Positions 9,901 to 20,600 of a stretch of DNA of 64,000 nucleotides are shown here, one piece after another. Made by a program: the position numbers and the translations under genes. The stretch spans positions 1,302,001-1,366,000 of the forward strand of contig NZ_CP073766.1 of assembly GCF_018255755.1 (NCBI RefSeq), in the 5' to 3' direction. How positions within the stretch are numbered: position 1 is the first letter of the stretch; each line of letters opens with the position of its first letter. The stretch is from Chitinophaga sp. HK235 (GTDB lineage: Bacteria > Bacteroidota > Bacteroidia > Chitinophagales > Chitinophagaceae). The notes beneath the pieces are model-generated. The model saw only the letters and a list, made by a program, of their open reading frames with translations. It did not search any database and was not told the origin of the DNA.

Positions 9901-11989
9901 GCTGCTTCAGCTGTTCCTGCAAAGCCGCTATAGGCATAGAGAAACCATAAGGCGCAATCGCCGTACACTTGCTGTAGTAATCGTTTTTATCTACTGCCGG
10001 GAGTTTTGCCGGGGAGATGAGCGCAGGATCATACAAGCCAAAACCATTTTCTCTGGAGAAAGACTGTACATTGTTTTCACCGGATAACTGGGTCAGTAAT
10101 ATTTCTTCTTTCTGAGAGATGCTTTTTCTTTCCCTGAATGCTGTAATCCATGCAGTACGCTGTGTTTGCAGACGATTATCCTTCTGAAGACGCAAGGCAA
10201 TATCCAGACCGCCGAGGCGTTGTTCCCCATCACCCTGCAATAGTTTTTCCGTTACTACCGTTACCACAGTATCCTGTTGCCTCAACACCATTTCAATCGC
10301 TTTGCTACGGACAGCGGCGCCTTTGCGTTTCAGGATATCGATAAACGTTTCCATTTCTTCAGCAGTAAACGCCTCTTTGTGCAATGCATTAAAGGCAATA
10401 TTGACCACATACTCTCCCCTGTCTTTCAGCAGGCGCATCGCAAAGTTGCGCTGGAAAGGCGTAAGAGGCCCCTCAGCTTTGTCATCCTGCCAGCTGTAAG
10501 GCGAATATCCTTTCAGCAGTTTTCTGGACAGTTGCTCACGCAGGCTCAGGTTCATACCATCGAAATAGCCCAGCACGATATCCAGCCTTTCCTGCTTATT
10601 GCAGATGAAATTGATCATGGCATCGAGCGCGTTGTTGCGATCGAATTTGAAATTCATCCAGGAGAATACGATTCCTTCAAACGTTTTCTCTTTCTCGGGT
10701 GCCCGTTGTACAAGGGCATGCAGCCGGTCAAACATCGCGGGCAGATGCTGATCGAAATGAGCAGCGTTACTATTTTCGTTAATGATGGTCAGCGCCCTGG
10801 CATTAACGGCCAGATCTTCGTCGAGCAGGGCCTCATAGGCCGCGGGCATATCGATGTTATAGTATTTTGTTTCGTAAGCGAACTTCAGCGCCAGGCAACG
10901 TTTTTCCACGTTTCCCTTTGCCAGCAGCTCAAATACCATCGGGCGGGCTTCTGCCACATTGATAACACCCTGGGCCCAGAGTGCCATATATACGTCGGTG
11001 TTATTTTTGCTGAACAGGGCCGGCAGGATTTTTTCCGGTGTTTCAAGGTACTCGCTGGCTCTTTCGAGGAAAGTCCGGATAGTACTTTCTTTTTCAGCGT
11101 CCCAATAAAGCCCGGCCCATACGTCGAGTGCGCGGACTACGGAAGAGAAGCGGGTGAGTTTATTGTCGAGAACCACCTTCAGCATATGTTTCATGGCCCC
11201 GATGGAAGTTTCATCCAGTGCTTCCAGGATGGTCTGCCGCAGGCCTTCCTGGCGTTGGGCTGCCAGCAGTAGCTTTTCCACCAGTTCCCAGGCGGCAGGC
11301 TTCTCTGTGTTAAGCAGTGCCTTGATAAGGTTGCGGGTCACCTTTCCTTCCGGATCTTTGTTAAAGACGATGTCTTCACATACCTTCAGCAGGGATTCGT
11401 TGCCCAGGTCTATAGCGGCCGCCCATATCCTGTACAGATCACTACTGCCAAGATGATGATCGTAGCGGACCTGTTCTTCCAGACTCAGGTCGTAACTGGT
11501 ATATGTCTGTTTAGGGTAGTATTCTGTCAAACAGGACTGTGGGATGGCCTGATGCAGAAACTCCAGTTGCAATACAAAATATACTTCCGGATCGTTGGGT
11601 GCCCGGAAGGAACGGCGGGTATAGCCCCGCTGGTACATCCGTTGCGGAACCATGTCCCATGCATATTTCACATAGGCAGCCCTCTCCTTCCCAAAAAGAA
11701 ACACCAGGAGGTTGAAGCCTTCGGCAGTGTCCCAGGAGCGGTCTTTTATCAGTTCTTCAATCCTGATGTACCGCTGGTCTTTATAGGTAATGCTTCTATT
11801 ACGGTAGTAGGGATTATTTTCATCCTTATCGGCCAATACTTCATTCAGTACAATCAGCGCGATTTCCGCGGTTTCCCGCGTCAGAAGCGGATCAGTGGTT
11901 TCTCCTGTAAAAACGGCTTTCAGCGCGGTGATTACATTGGTCATGTGATGGGGTATGATCCTGGTCTTCAGGAACTCTTTCACGTCCAT
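6977..11989 (-). CDS. Giant DUF4132-domain protein with HEAT-like N-terminal array
   Basis: 1670 residues, no signal peptide, so cytoplasmic. The first 600 or so residues are regular helices resembling HEAT/ARM repeats (DUF5724-type region). A DUF4132-like core lies at about 1160-1290 (RARLYADVITGELKIKE to METRQVQGILSKE). A C-terminal part has AGHQVQPTQTVALLKTRGW at about 1450-1475 and ends in a domain with SVAHVGGVDPEASHSS. DUF4132 proteins include E. coli YehI/MolR-type proteins and have no established biochemical function; a role in a molybdate-related or conflict-related regulatory complex has been suggested but is not settled. It follows a small gene 47 bases upstream, which is probably its partner. 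Confidence 0.8.
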   Translation of the reverse strand: MDVKEFLKTRIIPHHMTNVITALKAVFTGETTDPLLTRETAEIALIVLNEVLADKDENNPYYRNRSITYKDQRYIRIEELIKDRSWDTAEGFNLLVFLFGKERAAYVKYAWDMVPQRMYQRGYTRRSFRAPNDPEVYFVLQLEFLHQAIPQSCLTEYYPKQTYTSYDLSLEEQVRYDHHLGSSDLYRIWAAAIDLGNESLLKVCEDIVFNKDPEGKVTRNLIKALLNTEKPAAWELVEKLLLAAQRQEGLRQTILEALDETSIGAMKHMLKVVLDNKLTRFSSVVRALDVWAGLYWDAEKESTIRTFLERASEYLETPEKILPALFSKNNTDVYMALWAQGVINVAEARPMVFELLAKGNVEKRCLALKFAYETKYYNIDMPAAYEALLDEDLAVNARALTIINENSNAAHFDQHLPAMFDRLHALVQRAPEKEKTFEGIVFSWMNFKFDRNNALDAMINFICNKQERLDIVLGYFDGMNLSLREQLSRKLLKGYSPYSWQDDKAEGPLTPFQRNFAMRLLKDRGEYVVNIAFNALHKEAFTAEEMETFIDILKRKGAAVRSKAIEMVLRQQDTVVTVVTEKLLQGDGEQRLGGLDIALRLQKDNRLQTQRTAWITAFRERKSISQKEEILLTQLSGENNVQSFSRENGFGLYDPALISPAKLPAVDKNDYYSKCTAIAPYGFSMPIAALQEQLKQLNALLTQHAGYEYEVENYDNTMVTVLLGNTFRNAKGYSHKFASKEEEYASYPLPEVWEAWYQQGGLTPRDLFICVNLLLLDGKVLGASILKNYMPVYDELMTEEISGTSRYRHSDPLPKILSALALIHPFEEKNAFLLGACKQIFNALTPEILQSCTKRYDGEQGWQSSNILNGFLQGVANTGLKGQQLEDCWNLYNWRQFSGLPELVDRYLPPMSIFVEAFQAGIIPESELYRGLIAADNLRFLSGVRKPKLKKEQHYFDEHPFLEAMFVKIREHFLDIELKRGDSPTAVTGMVQVLETIYGVKRFAEIWAGLGKTSLNRGYIYSYSSEPLSKQKVFSLLLKRCFPLPEDTQEMFDELVKKIKLTEQQLIEAAVYAPQWQKFVSQHLGWKGLDSAIWWMHAHTKSAGNEQNAEAESEIARYSAVDLQDFKDGAVDKDWFQKAYKEIGKQRWAIVYEAAKYISDGNAHRRARLYADVITGELKIKEVTQKVKDKRDQDYLRLYGLIPLSKTNPEKDVLARYEYLQMFKKESKQFGAQKQSSESLALRIAMENLARNAGYADPVRLTWAMETRQVQGILSKETQVQYDDVLIGLVIDEEGQADVVAFKGDKQLKAIPPKYKNDKKVLELAEFKKTLREQFRRSRKALEDTMVRGDVFTSDELNTLFGHPVIARHLEKLVFITENSHGFYQNGALVDTKGNTVPLTAADGIRIAHSSDLYKAGVWSDYQRYCFEKEVQQPFKQVFRELYVPLEDELKAVSVSRRYAGHQVQPTQTVALLKTRGWKVDYEDGLQKVFHKNGFVAKIYAMADWFSPADVESPTLETVVFHDLKTYKAIAFETISPLIFSEVMRDLDLVVSVAHVGGVDPEASHSSIEMRRVLLEETLRLFKLNNVKVAGSHATIKGKLGEYSVHLGSAVVHLLPGKYLSILPVHSQHRGRIFLPFVDDDPKSAELISKVLLLARDHEIQDPTVLEQIA

Positions 11990-12036
11990 GGCTAAACAAA
12001 TTAATATGGTAATCGGGTTAAAAAATCATGTTGGCA

Positions 12037-12462
12037 TTACCAGTAGCTACCGGCCAGGAAGGTCAACCGGATAAAGGTGACGACAGTTTCCGGCTTCAGT
12101 ACAAAGGTACGGTCCAGGTCCTGTAACTCTTCCTCATCGGCAAAAACAGCGAACAGTCCATCTTCATAGGCCTGCAGGGCTACGTCCTGTGCTTTGGCCA
12201 GGTCGGCCTTATTTTCATTGTAGATGGCCCCAAAGCCCACTTTCCCTGTGTTGGTCTGGCTGTCAATCTGTTCATTGGAGAGAAAAGGCAACAGGTTTTT
12301 CTCTAAAGGTTTATCGTTATAGGCAGTTACCTGCTGTTTTACTACGGCATTCAACAAAACACGGAGAGACGGGGATTCCGGTAAATCATCAATGACAATC
12401 TTTTGTTTCTCTATCAGCGCATGTTTTCTGCCGGCTTGTTTTGCATTTATAATCAGGTCCAT
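12037..12462 (-). CDS. Small unknown protein upstream of the DUF4132 gene
   Basis: 141 residues from the ATG at 12462 (the frame is open to a TTG at 12489, which is less likely). No signal or membrane segment. The centre has KVGFGAIYNENKADLAKAQ and the C-terminal part DLDRTFVLKPETVVTFIRL. I recognise no fold; similar small acidic proteins accompany DUF5724/DUF4132 giants in this phylum, as far as I recall. The 47-base gap and shared strand suggest co-expression and a subunit role. Confidence 0.6.
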   Translation of the reverse strand: MDLIINAKQAGRKHALIEKQKIVIDDLPESPSLRVLLNAVVKQQVTAYNDKPLEKNLLPFLSNEQIDSQTNTGKVGFGAIYNENKADLAKAQDVALQAYEDGLFAVFADEEELQDLDRTFVLKPETVVTFIRLTFLAGSYW

Positions 12463-12543
12463 TCGGTATGCTTTCCGGTTTACAAACAAATGAAGAGCGA
12501 ATATAGGAATACCCTGCCAATAATTATTCGTATCTGCAAAAAT

Positions 12544-12954
12544 TTATCTTCCGCCACCAGTACGGTTCTTATCAGATAGTAATGGTTGAAGCCCCAGCCA
12601 TACAAGCGCGGGGAAGAGATGCATGGGCACAACCATTCCCGGAAACAGTTCCGGTGCCGGTATATTCAGCGGGAGGCTCACAGCAAAAGGAATAGCGCTG
12701 CTCAGCAGGGAAATCGAGACCAGTATTATATTAAAGATAAGGATAGCCTTTCCATTACGCCAGCGTTCCCATAACCAGTGTCCCAGCATCATCAGGACTC
12801 CGGCGGCAATACTGGCGCTGGCCACGGCCGTCACCGGAGCTACCCCGGAGAAGTCCGCCCCCAGTGCTGCCTGGTAGACAGCTCCATATATCAGGGAAAG
12901 AACGGCCGAGATAACGCCGGTGGCTATACCCACCCAGAAAAGCTGAGGGCGCAT
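12544..12954 (-). CDS. Four-helix integral membrane protein, unknown
   Basis: 136 residues with four predicted membrane helices (about 7-27, 41-62, 71-92 and 108-127) and a basic C-terminal tail (DKNRTGGGR). It resembles small polytopic DUF6069-like proteins, but the assignment is weak. It starts five bases after the stop of the YceI gene, so both are on one transcript. Confidence 0.65.
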   Translation of the reverse strand: MRPQLFWVGIATGVISAVLSLIYGAVYQAALGADFSGVAPVTAVASASIAAGVLMMLGHWLWERWRNGKAILIFNIILVSISLLSSAIPFAVSLPLNIPAPELFPGMVVPMHLFPALVWLGLQPLLSDKNRTGGGR

Positions 12955-12959
12955 AGGTA

Positions 12960-13496
12960 TTATTTAGCGGTAACGGGAACGGTTACTGTAAGACGGGTAT
13001 AATCAGACTCATCACCACGGGGTGTGGTAATACCGAAGTCACCACGGTTAACCTTGAATTCACCATGAAAAACACCTTTATCGCCGTTCCGGGTAAAAGT
13101 AAAGGGGATGGTAAAGGGTTTCTTTATTCCGTGCATATCCAGGGTACCTTTGGCATCATAGCCGGTAGCTGTTTTCACCACTTCAGACGATACAAAATGA
13201 ATGTAAGGGTACTTCTCTGCATCGAACCATTTTTCGCCGCGGGCATGCCTGTTTTTAAGGCCGTTGCCGGTATTGATGGAGGCTACATCTACCAGCACAT
13301 CGAATTTGGTAGCAGCAAGGTCCTTTTCATCAAAAACAACCGTTCCCTTCATTGACTCAAAGACACCATCGGCATACTTGCCTTCGAATTTGACGGAATA
13401 ACCATTGTTGATTTTCCAGTTCTGTGTGGTAATAAAGGTAAATGCGGCCGTCACGAGCACCAGCAGGGCTACCGCCGGATAGAGGATCTTTTTCAT
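12960..13496 (-). CDS. YceI family periplasmic protein
   Basis: 178 residues with an N-terminal signal or anchor (about 1-24). The lipocalin-like YceI barrel follows (NWKINNGYSVKFEGKY; FDVLVDVASINTGNGLKNRHA; WFDAEKYPYIHFVS; GTLDMHGIKKPFTIPF). Family members bind isoprenoids or amides, and some respond to acid or osmotic stress. Here it leads a two-gene operon with a four-helix membrane protein, so a membrane-lipid or quinone-precursor binding role is possible but inferred. Confidence 0.92.
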   Translation of the reverse strand: MKKILYPAVALLVLVTAAFTFITTQNWKINNGYSVKFEGKYADGVFESMKGTVVFDEKDLAATKFDVLVDVASINTGNGLKNRHARGEKWFDAEKYPYIHFVSSEVVKTATGYDAKGTLDMHGIKKPFTIPFTFTRNGDKGVFHGEFKVNRGDFGITTPRGDESDYTRLTVTVPVTAK

Positions 13497-13623
13497 TTGT
13501 AACAGTTTGATGGTTTGCAGGCAAAGATAAGGCCAACCTGGAACCGCCGGAAGAAGGTTACCGGAAGGTTACCAGGTTGTCTGCTTAAACCACAAAGTTA
13601 CCCCATTAAATGACAAGAGCTGC

Positions 13624-14688
13624 TCAGGCCCGTTCGTAGATATAGAGGATATTGTTGCTATCGTTGGCGAATATATGCTGACCGTTGCCATAGGGAGCAC
13701 CCCGTAAAGTGGCGCCTGGAGCCAAAGGCACGACCGTATCCCAGATGATGGTTTCTTTTTCAATATCGAAGATACCGATGCGGTCCAGAGCTCCGGCTCC
13801 TTCCCTTCCGGCAAAATACAGCCAGGAGCCTTCCATCCTGCAGTCAAAAACAAACATATCCCCGGTATGCCTGCCACTCAGCTTAAACCGGCGCTGAACA
13901 AGCATCTTTTGGCGTATATCCAGGCAGGCAAAAACGGATCCCTGGAGAATGTATCTTTTATCATTGTACATCCCACCAGGTATGGGTGCCGAAACAAAAT
14001 ACTTTAAAGCCTCTCCATTCATATCTGTCAACTGATCCGTTTCCCACCTTATTTTTCCCGTATTTACATCTACAGATACGATCCTCCGATTATTTACCAT
14101 CGCCACGATCTCTGCATCATCAACGGTTATCAGCTCATAAAAGGTATCGGGCGGAGCATCAGCACCTATCAAATCTCCCCGGTAATAATCATTAAAATCA
14201 ATGAGCACATTATGCTCACCACTACTCAGTGACATTTTATTAATGATACTTGTTCTCACCTTATACACATCATCAATCCGTATATAGTACAGCAAGTCTT
14301 TGTACTGCAAGTGCTGATTACCCAGAGACACCGGCACTTCCCAGCGGACATTCCCTTCCGCATCTATTCTGGCGAGTGTATCTTCCGGGCCGGCCTGACT
14401 GGTAACAATGATATCCGTTTCCTGTATCATTGCAGGATACAGCTCTTTCCCCAATCTGGTTTCTGCTCCCTCACCGGCAACCATCAGCAGCTCCCCGTTG
14501 CAATTAAACAGGTAAGCGTCCTGATACAGGAAAATTTTACTGTAATTGGAAACATTGTCCTGTAGCTTCCGCACTTCCAACCGCTCTTTGCTCAGAGAAA
14601 ACACTGATTTATTATGACGATAATAGAGCTCATCTCTGCTATCATTCTTAACTGTATACCCTTTCAGTTGCTCTTTTAATACAAACAT
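13624..14688 (-). CDS. Beta-propeller protein, candidate immunity protein of the giant toxin
   Basis: 354 residues without a signal peptide, so predicted cytoplasmic. It has repeated strand patterns of a PQQ-like/WD-like propeller (for example GNVRWEVPV, TGKIRWETDQL, ETIIWDTVVPL), about six to seven blades. Its ATG (14688-14686) overlaps the TAA of the 2203-aa gene by one base (TAATG), which indicates translational coupling. A cytoplasmic protein strictly coupled to a secreted protein with a nuclease-like C-terminus is the expected layout for an immunity gene. The alternative is an accessory of unknown function; no propeller immunity family is known to me for this nuclease. Confidence 0.75.
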   Translation of the reverse strand: MFVLKEQLKGYTVKNDSRDELYYRHNKSVFSLSKERLEVRKLQDNVSNYSKIFLYQDAYLFNCNGELLMVAGEGAETRLGKELYPAMIQETDIIVTSQAGPEDTLARIDAEGNVRWEVPVSLGNQHLQYKDLLYYIRIDDVYKVRTSIINKMSLSSGEHNVLIDFNDYYRGDLIGADAPPDTFYELITVDDAEIVAMVNNRRIVSVDVNTGKIRWETDQLTDMNGEALKYFVSAPIPGGMYNDKRYILQGSVFACLDIRQKMLVQRRFKLSGRHTGDMFVFDCRMEGSWLYFAGREGAGALDRIGIFDIEKETIIWDTVVPLAPGATLRGAPYGNGQHIFANDSNNILYIYERA

Positions 14689-17600
14689 TATAATACTTTG
14701 ACGAATTTATAAATCTGACTGTTAAGGTCATTTATAGCGGCTTCAAAAGCCCGTTTATTCAGTTTAAACAGCTGCTGCATTTTTGCATCTCCCAGGCCGC
14801 TATCATCACTATCATACCATTCAGCGAATCGATCCCTGAATGCCGCCTGTACCACACCTTTCGCCTTATCGAGTGAAAGTTTTTTGGAATCAAAAATACA
14901 GGACAGCTGGTTCAGATCACTCACATTTTTGAAATAAACGCCTAACTGTTTACTAAATGCAGACCGTTTGCTGGCATTTCCTAAAAAGTCTCTCACAGTG
15001 CTGGCTCCCCAGCTCTTGAATTCCAGGTATTTGATATCAGTGGGTGTAATGACTTTGATATCAAAGCGACATTTGGTTTTCGTTCCATCCAGGTCATCCC
15101 CTTGAAGACCATCTTCTGTATCATCCAGGTTTGCATCAAAAACGACGGTACCATTAAACAGTTCGGGATAGGCCCTCAGGACACGTAACTGAAATGCAGC
15201 GCCATACACCATACCTATCGCCCTCTGTTGTTTCAGATCGTTCCAGAGCCCTTCGAAATTATAATAATCCGAAAAATACTTGAAATCCTTGACATACTCA
15301 CTCAGGTACTGATTAATTGGTTTGGAAGCATTTTTACAGGTCTTACAAGGCATTCCTTTTATAGGAGACAATGCCGTAACAAAGCCTTCGTCCTGGCCAA
15401 TATTGGTCATGAAGCTGGAGGATGCCCTGGCTAGTTTAACTTCTTTCAATGCAGGGAAATCAGCCTGATAGTTGACCGATACTGATTTTCTGGCTGTAGC
15501 AACAACCTTCCAGGCCTCCAGTATCCGGGTGTCCAACTCTTCCACATGCTGACTGATATGGTTTACATTATCAGATGTTACATTAATGTCTCCCAGGAAA
15601 GTGGTCAGATCTGACAGTGGCATAGCCAGCAGATAATCCAGCACACTGCTCACCTCTTTAGAACTCAACCTGGCGCATAATTCACGGATTCCGCCGCTGT
15701 TGGTAAATCCAGCCTTCTTGTAAAGTGCATCAAACTTCTTACAGATCTCTTCTGTAAAACGTTTACAAGCGATACACTTTTCTTTTTCCTTCACCTTTGT
15801 CAATATCAGCTCATATGCTTTGGCAGAAGCATACAGCAGCTGTGGTGCATAGTTGGGTCTAGTTGCTACCATGATGTCAGCCATACCACCGGCGGGAGAT
15901 CCTGCGATGGAGTAACTGATAATATTGGCGGTACCATTATAGGCCGCTGGCACCATTGTGGCCACACTTCCGGCCCCCTGCTGATATTCAACAACCGTTA
16001 CACTCATCCCTTCTGCTGTTACCACCAGCTCACCCTTACCCGCCATCGTAGTAGTCACGTCTCCAATTGCCCCTCCTATTTCATCCACATATTCCGTGAT
16101 AGCGCCGGTAGTTTTTGAAGCAGACAACACCATTCCCTGGCGGGGAACCATTACCAGATCTTCTGCCAGCACACCTTCTTTCGCGCCTACAGAGAATATC
16201 GCATTCACTCTAGCATCGGCGGCAAAACCTGCTACCCTGGCTAATTTTGTCTGTCCGGCCACACCTTCCAGCAACAACCCACGGGAATTGACAAACAACC
16301 TGGAATTACTTAATGAGAACCCAAAACCTCCGGGAGGCGGCGTTTTCGGAATATTTCTGATGGTATTCCATGCATTGGACAGGTCTCCTAAAGCCGTTGG
16401 TGTACCATCCAGTATGGGCCCTACACCTGCGATAGTACGGTTGAAGATCCGGAAGCCATTCAGTTTGCTGGCGCCCCAGGCTAATCCGTTGCCTACTCCT
16501 GCCAGTAATGATGCATAATCGGAAGTGGCTTTCACCTTATCCCATGCCTCGTAGAAGTCTCTATACTTAGTGTATTCAGCGAGCGTGAGATTATTCCTTG
16601 ACCGCTGCACCAACACATCCATGGAACCCACTATTCCAGCCGTCCTCAACGCAAAAGCCGAATAAGCCGCCAGTGAACCACCGCCTGTTTCCGGAGTGGC
16701 CAGTATCGCTGCTGTGATCGCCACAAAATCAACCACCTCCCTGACCGTTCTACTATTTGTAGTTCTGGCCACATCGGTATTATACACCATAGCCATATAA
16801 GCCGGCACAATATGCCGGTCACCTGCATCAAACCCATTCTCATGGAAATTACGTACAGCCATGATCGTTACAGGCTCCAGCGGATTAAAGGCTTCATCCA
16901 GTTCTATATCGACTATTGTATTACGGGGCCTTCCTTCCAGTAATTGATCCAGTAAAGGATCCGGCAATTCACGGATAGTATATTCCTGCTCCAGCACTAC
17001 TTTTCCTGCGTCATTGAATTCCGCTGTGGTTCCGCTGTTATGCGTCCAATAGTCAAAAAACTTATTGACGTGGTAAAGCTGTACAGGATCTGCACCAATC
17101 AGGAATTCCTGCTCGCCTGGGTAATACTTTACAGGGCCTGTACCGTTCATCTGGTCGGTGCTTGTTTTCTGAGTCGGCTGAATTCCCAGTGCTGCGTAGT
17201 TTTCCAACACCCATGGGTTGATCAGATCAAAAACATCGCGTACATCATCGTACCCTACGCCATTGAGCCATTTATTTCCTTCTCTCCACAAAGTGCGCAG
17301 CCATTGGTAATCTTTGGCGATCAAACCGCTCTTCAGTATCTCCAGGCGATCCTTCTGCGGAGCCGTCTGCAGCAGATCTTTTACAATGAAGTGCCCATCA
17401 TTGGAAGTATACCAGTGCGGATCAGTATACCACAGATCATTGTCAGCTACTTTTCCGAGCAGCTGATTCAGGATGTACAGCCTGTCTTTCAGTTCCAGCG
17501 CATTCATCGCACACTTGCTATAGTTGTTGACCAGAATGGTATGAATATCAGCAGCTGGTTTACCGGCCAGTACTGCTGTATGCAGATCCGTCACCAGATT

Positions 17601-20600
17601 GATATTACCTTTTGCGGCCATCGCCAGCTCTGTCATCGTCAGCTCTTTCACTTTTGCGAACAACCGCGGCCCATAAGACGGGTCAACTGTCTGCAGCTGC
17701 ATTTTCCGATAAGACTGAATAAAGTCCTCTATCCTGATCCCCATTCCCATACAATCTTTAAACCCTTCCAGCTCATTGGCTTTGAGGTTGGCCACTGTAT
17801 AGAAGGTGATATAGTCTTTTACCGGACTGTCGGGAGCAAGTACACTCAACAGGAACTTCGAGATACTGATGTTCTGGCCGCCTTTATAAGGGAAGGTTGT
17901 ATTGGCATTAGTCAGATACAGATTCTGCATCGGCAATACCAGCAATTTATTTCCTACCATTTTACTTCGCAGAAGCCCTTCCATATTCAGGAAAGCATCT
18001 ATGAAGTTGATATCTGTAACTGCCAGATTATTGTTAAAGATACCTGCGCCATAATAGGTAGATGGTACACTGATAGTGGCCTGTAATGCGCCGAATCTGG
18101 AAGCATAGGAAATAAACCTACGATCCCTTGTCACCGGATCTTCCCCCACTCCCATAAACACGGCAATACCGCTCCGGGGGTGTTCCTGGCCGGTATACAC
18201 ATCTTCATAGTAATCTTTGCCACCTATACCGTAACCATTAAATGTTTTTCCGGTGAAATCAACTGCATATGCTTTTTTGTTGAGATCAAAGGACAACAAA
18301 GCACCCAATGGCATCAGATCTTCTGAAGGCTGGTTGACATTCGCCACACCATTCAGTTTATAGAAGGTTCTGTCCAGCGTGGAGAACTTCAGATTGGATG
18401 CGGTTGCTGGTAAAGTAATGTAGGTCCCCGCTGGTGTGATAAATGTATAGGTATTGGTAGCCTCATTTCTCAGATCCTTAAATACATTGATACTATCGTA
18501 GCCTACACTCTCCTGTTCCTGATCATTCTCAAAAATGCCCCATACATGGCCCGGATCATGTACTACATCCCACTGGTATTTCAGGAGGTTGTAGCCATTA
18601 TTGTAATCCATGAGGTTGTCGGTGCTACCTCTATCCAGTCCGATACCTGCGCTGAACGTATGTTCCAGCGTAAAGGCGCCGTGACCGGTTTCGTGTGCTA
18701 CCGTGCAGGCGATATTTTCGGGAGTGGCATTTTTTGTGAAGATGAAACCAAACTGACTCTGACGCGGCATTTTACCCAACAGGTCACCATCTGTCAACGC
18801 TACTTCGTTGACCACAAACAGGTAAGTGGCATCCTTATCTATATCGTGATTTTTGCTGTAAGCCTTGCGCATGGCTTTTTCCTCACCGGTAAAACCATTG
18901 CCCAGGAAAGCACTTCTGCTGTCCTGTAGTATGGTATCCTTGTTCAGGTCCCAGTCCTTGTTAGCGCGGAAACTTTCATCTTTTTTCACCGTATAGGTGA
19001 CACCAATCTTTTCATAAGCATCTTTCAGGGCTTTGCTGATGGCATCTACAGGCACATCGGTGTCGTAGCCTACCGGCACCAGTACCACCCGTTTTTGTTT
19101 GGGCGCATAACTGGCCACCAGCAGTTTACCCATACTGATGTATTTGCCACCTCTCGTGTATACGGCATATACTTCCTGCGCATCACTGGCAGGGCCGCCT
19201 GTCAGCGTGATGATAAATCCATCTTTAGTGGAATCGGCTGGATAGACAATACCCTTGCCACTTACAAATCTGATCTTACTTCTGTCGATGTCTTTTGCAT
19301 TGACCAGTGTAGCGATCACCTGATCCTGCTCACCCGGAACGATGGCTTTGGCGCTCACCCGGTAACGTCCATCAGCGAGTTTTTCATAACTGCTGTCGAG
19401 CACTGGTTTGCCAAAGTAACTGTCTTTCCAGCTGTCGAAGGCGTATTTATTGTCTTTCACTGAGAAGGTGATCATACCGTTACTCAGATTCAGTGTGTTC
19501 AAAGCCGCCAATGCTGCCGGGTCGCCTGCGAGTCCTTTATCACGTGTACCCGCTGCCGTTACCTTACCGCTTTTATCGACATTATAGAGGTTCCCATCAG
19601 TATCTTCTATCACCAGCGGTAAAGCCTTTCCTTTCTCTTTATAGTTGATCACCTCTTCCTGGCCGGTATTGGAATCCTTCAGGGTGATGGTACCCTTATC
19701 GGTATCTACTACGATGTTATCCTTAGTAAACAGATGCAGTTTGGTAGTGATGTCCGGAACGAGATCACCGGTTTTCACCTGCCCTACTTCATCGCCGCCA
19801 CGCTGGTGTTTTACAGCGTCCCCCACGAATTTGTCGATACCGTCTGTTACGGCCTGCATCTCACCACGGGTCACTACCAGGTCAGTATTTACAGATATCC
19901 TGTTGAACTGCAGCAGCATACCAGTACCAAATCCTGGTGTAATCGCTTTACCACGGCCACTGAAAACACCGTCACCACCGGTTACTTCAGTGAGCATTAC
20001 GTCGAAGTGGCCGATACGGAAGATGCTGCCGGCCATGGCTGCAGGCAGCGGCGTATTATTCTGCGGTGTCTGCAACAGTGCCGGATCACCGCAGGTGAAA
20101 ATGCGGGAGGGTTTAGTCGTTACCGTTACTATATCGCTGAAGGGGCCATACACACCGGCCACGAGCCACTGCAGCCTTGCTTCGTAGCTGCGACCCGGTT
20201 CGAGGCTGTTTATATTGAGAACGGTATCACGCGGAGATTCGGCTGTACGCCAGTCGTATTCCACACCGTCCTTTTTGGTGGCCCGGTATTGTATGCGATA
20301 GGCATCTACCTTATAATTCACGTTGTCAGGGGCCAGCTGCCAGGAGAGTCTGATCGTTCTTTCGCCGGTAGCCTGGCCGGAGAGACCGGGTTTACCGATT
20401 TTGTTGATCTCAAAAGGATTGTTGCCCAGGTAGGTAAACCGGCAGCTCTGGCTCAGTCCCTGATTGCTGAACATATCACGGCCGCTTTTGTCGCGGGCCT
20501 GTACGATCCATACGTACTCCATGCTGTCTGTCAGCGCCGGTTCTCCCGGGCCATAGGCGATGGTATTCTGTTCGGTGGTGATGGTATAGATCGGGCGGGT

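Noticed and set aside
10277..11272. 331-codon plus-strand frame inside the DUF4132 gene
   Set aside because: Antisense to a well-supported gene, with a composition expected of a reversed coding strand.
13497..13623. Possible extra short gene or small RNA between the YceI and propeller genes
   Set aside because: No start-stop frame with coding character and no clear hairpin; only the downstream end of the toxin operon and the YceI promoter are expected there.
17040..18086. 348-codon plus-strand frame inside the TANFOR giant gene
   Set aside because: No motif and antisense to coding sequence.
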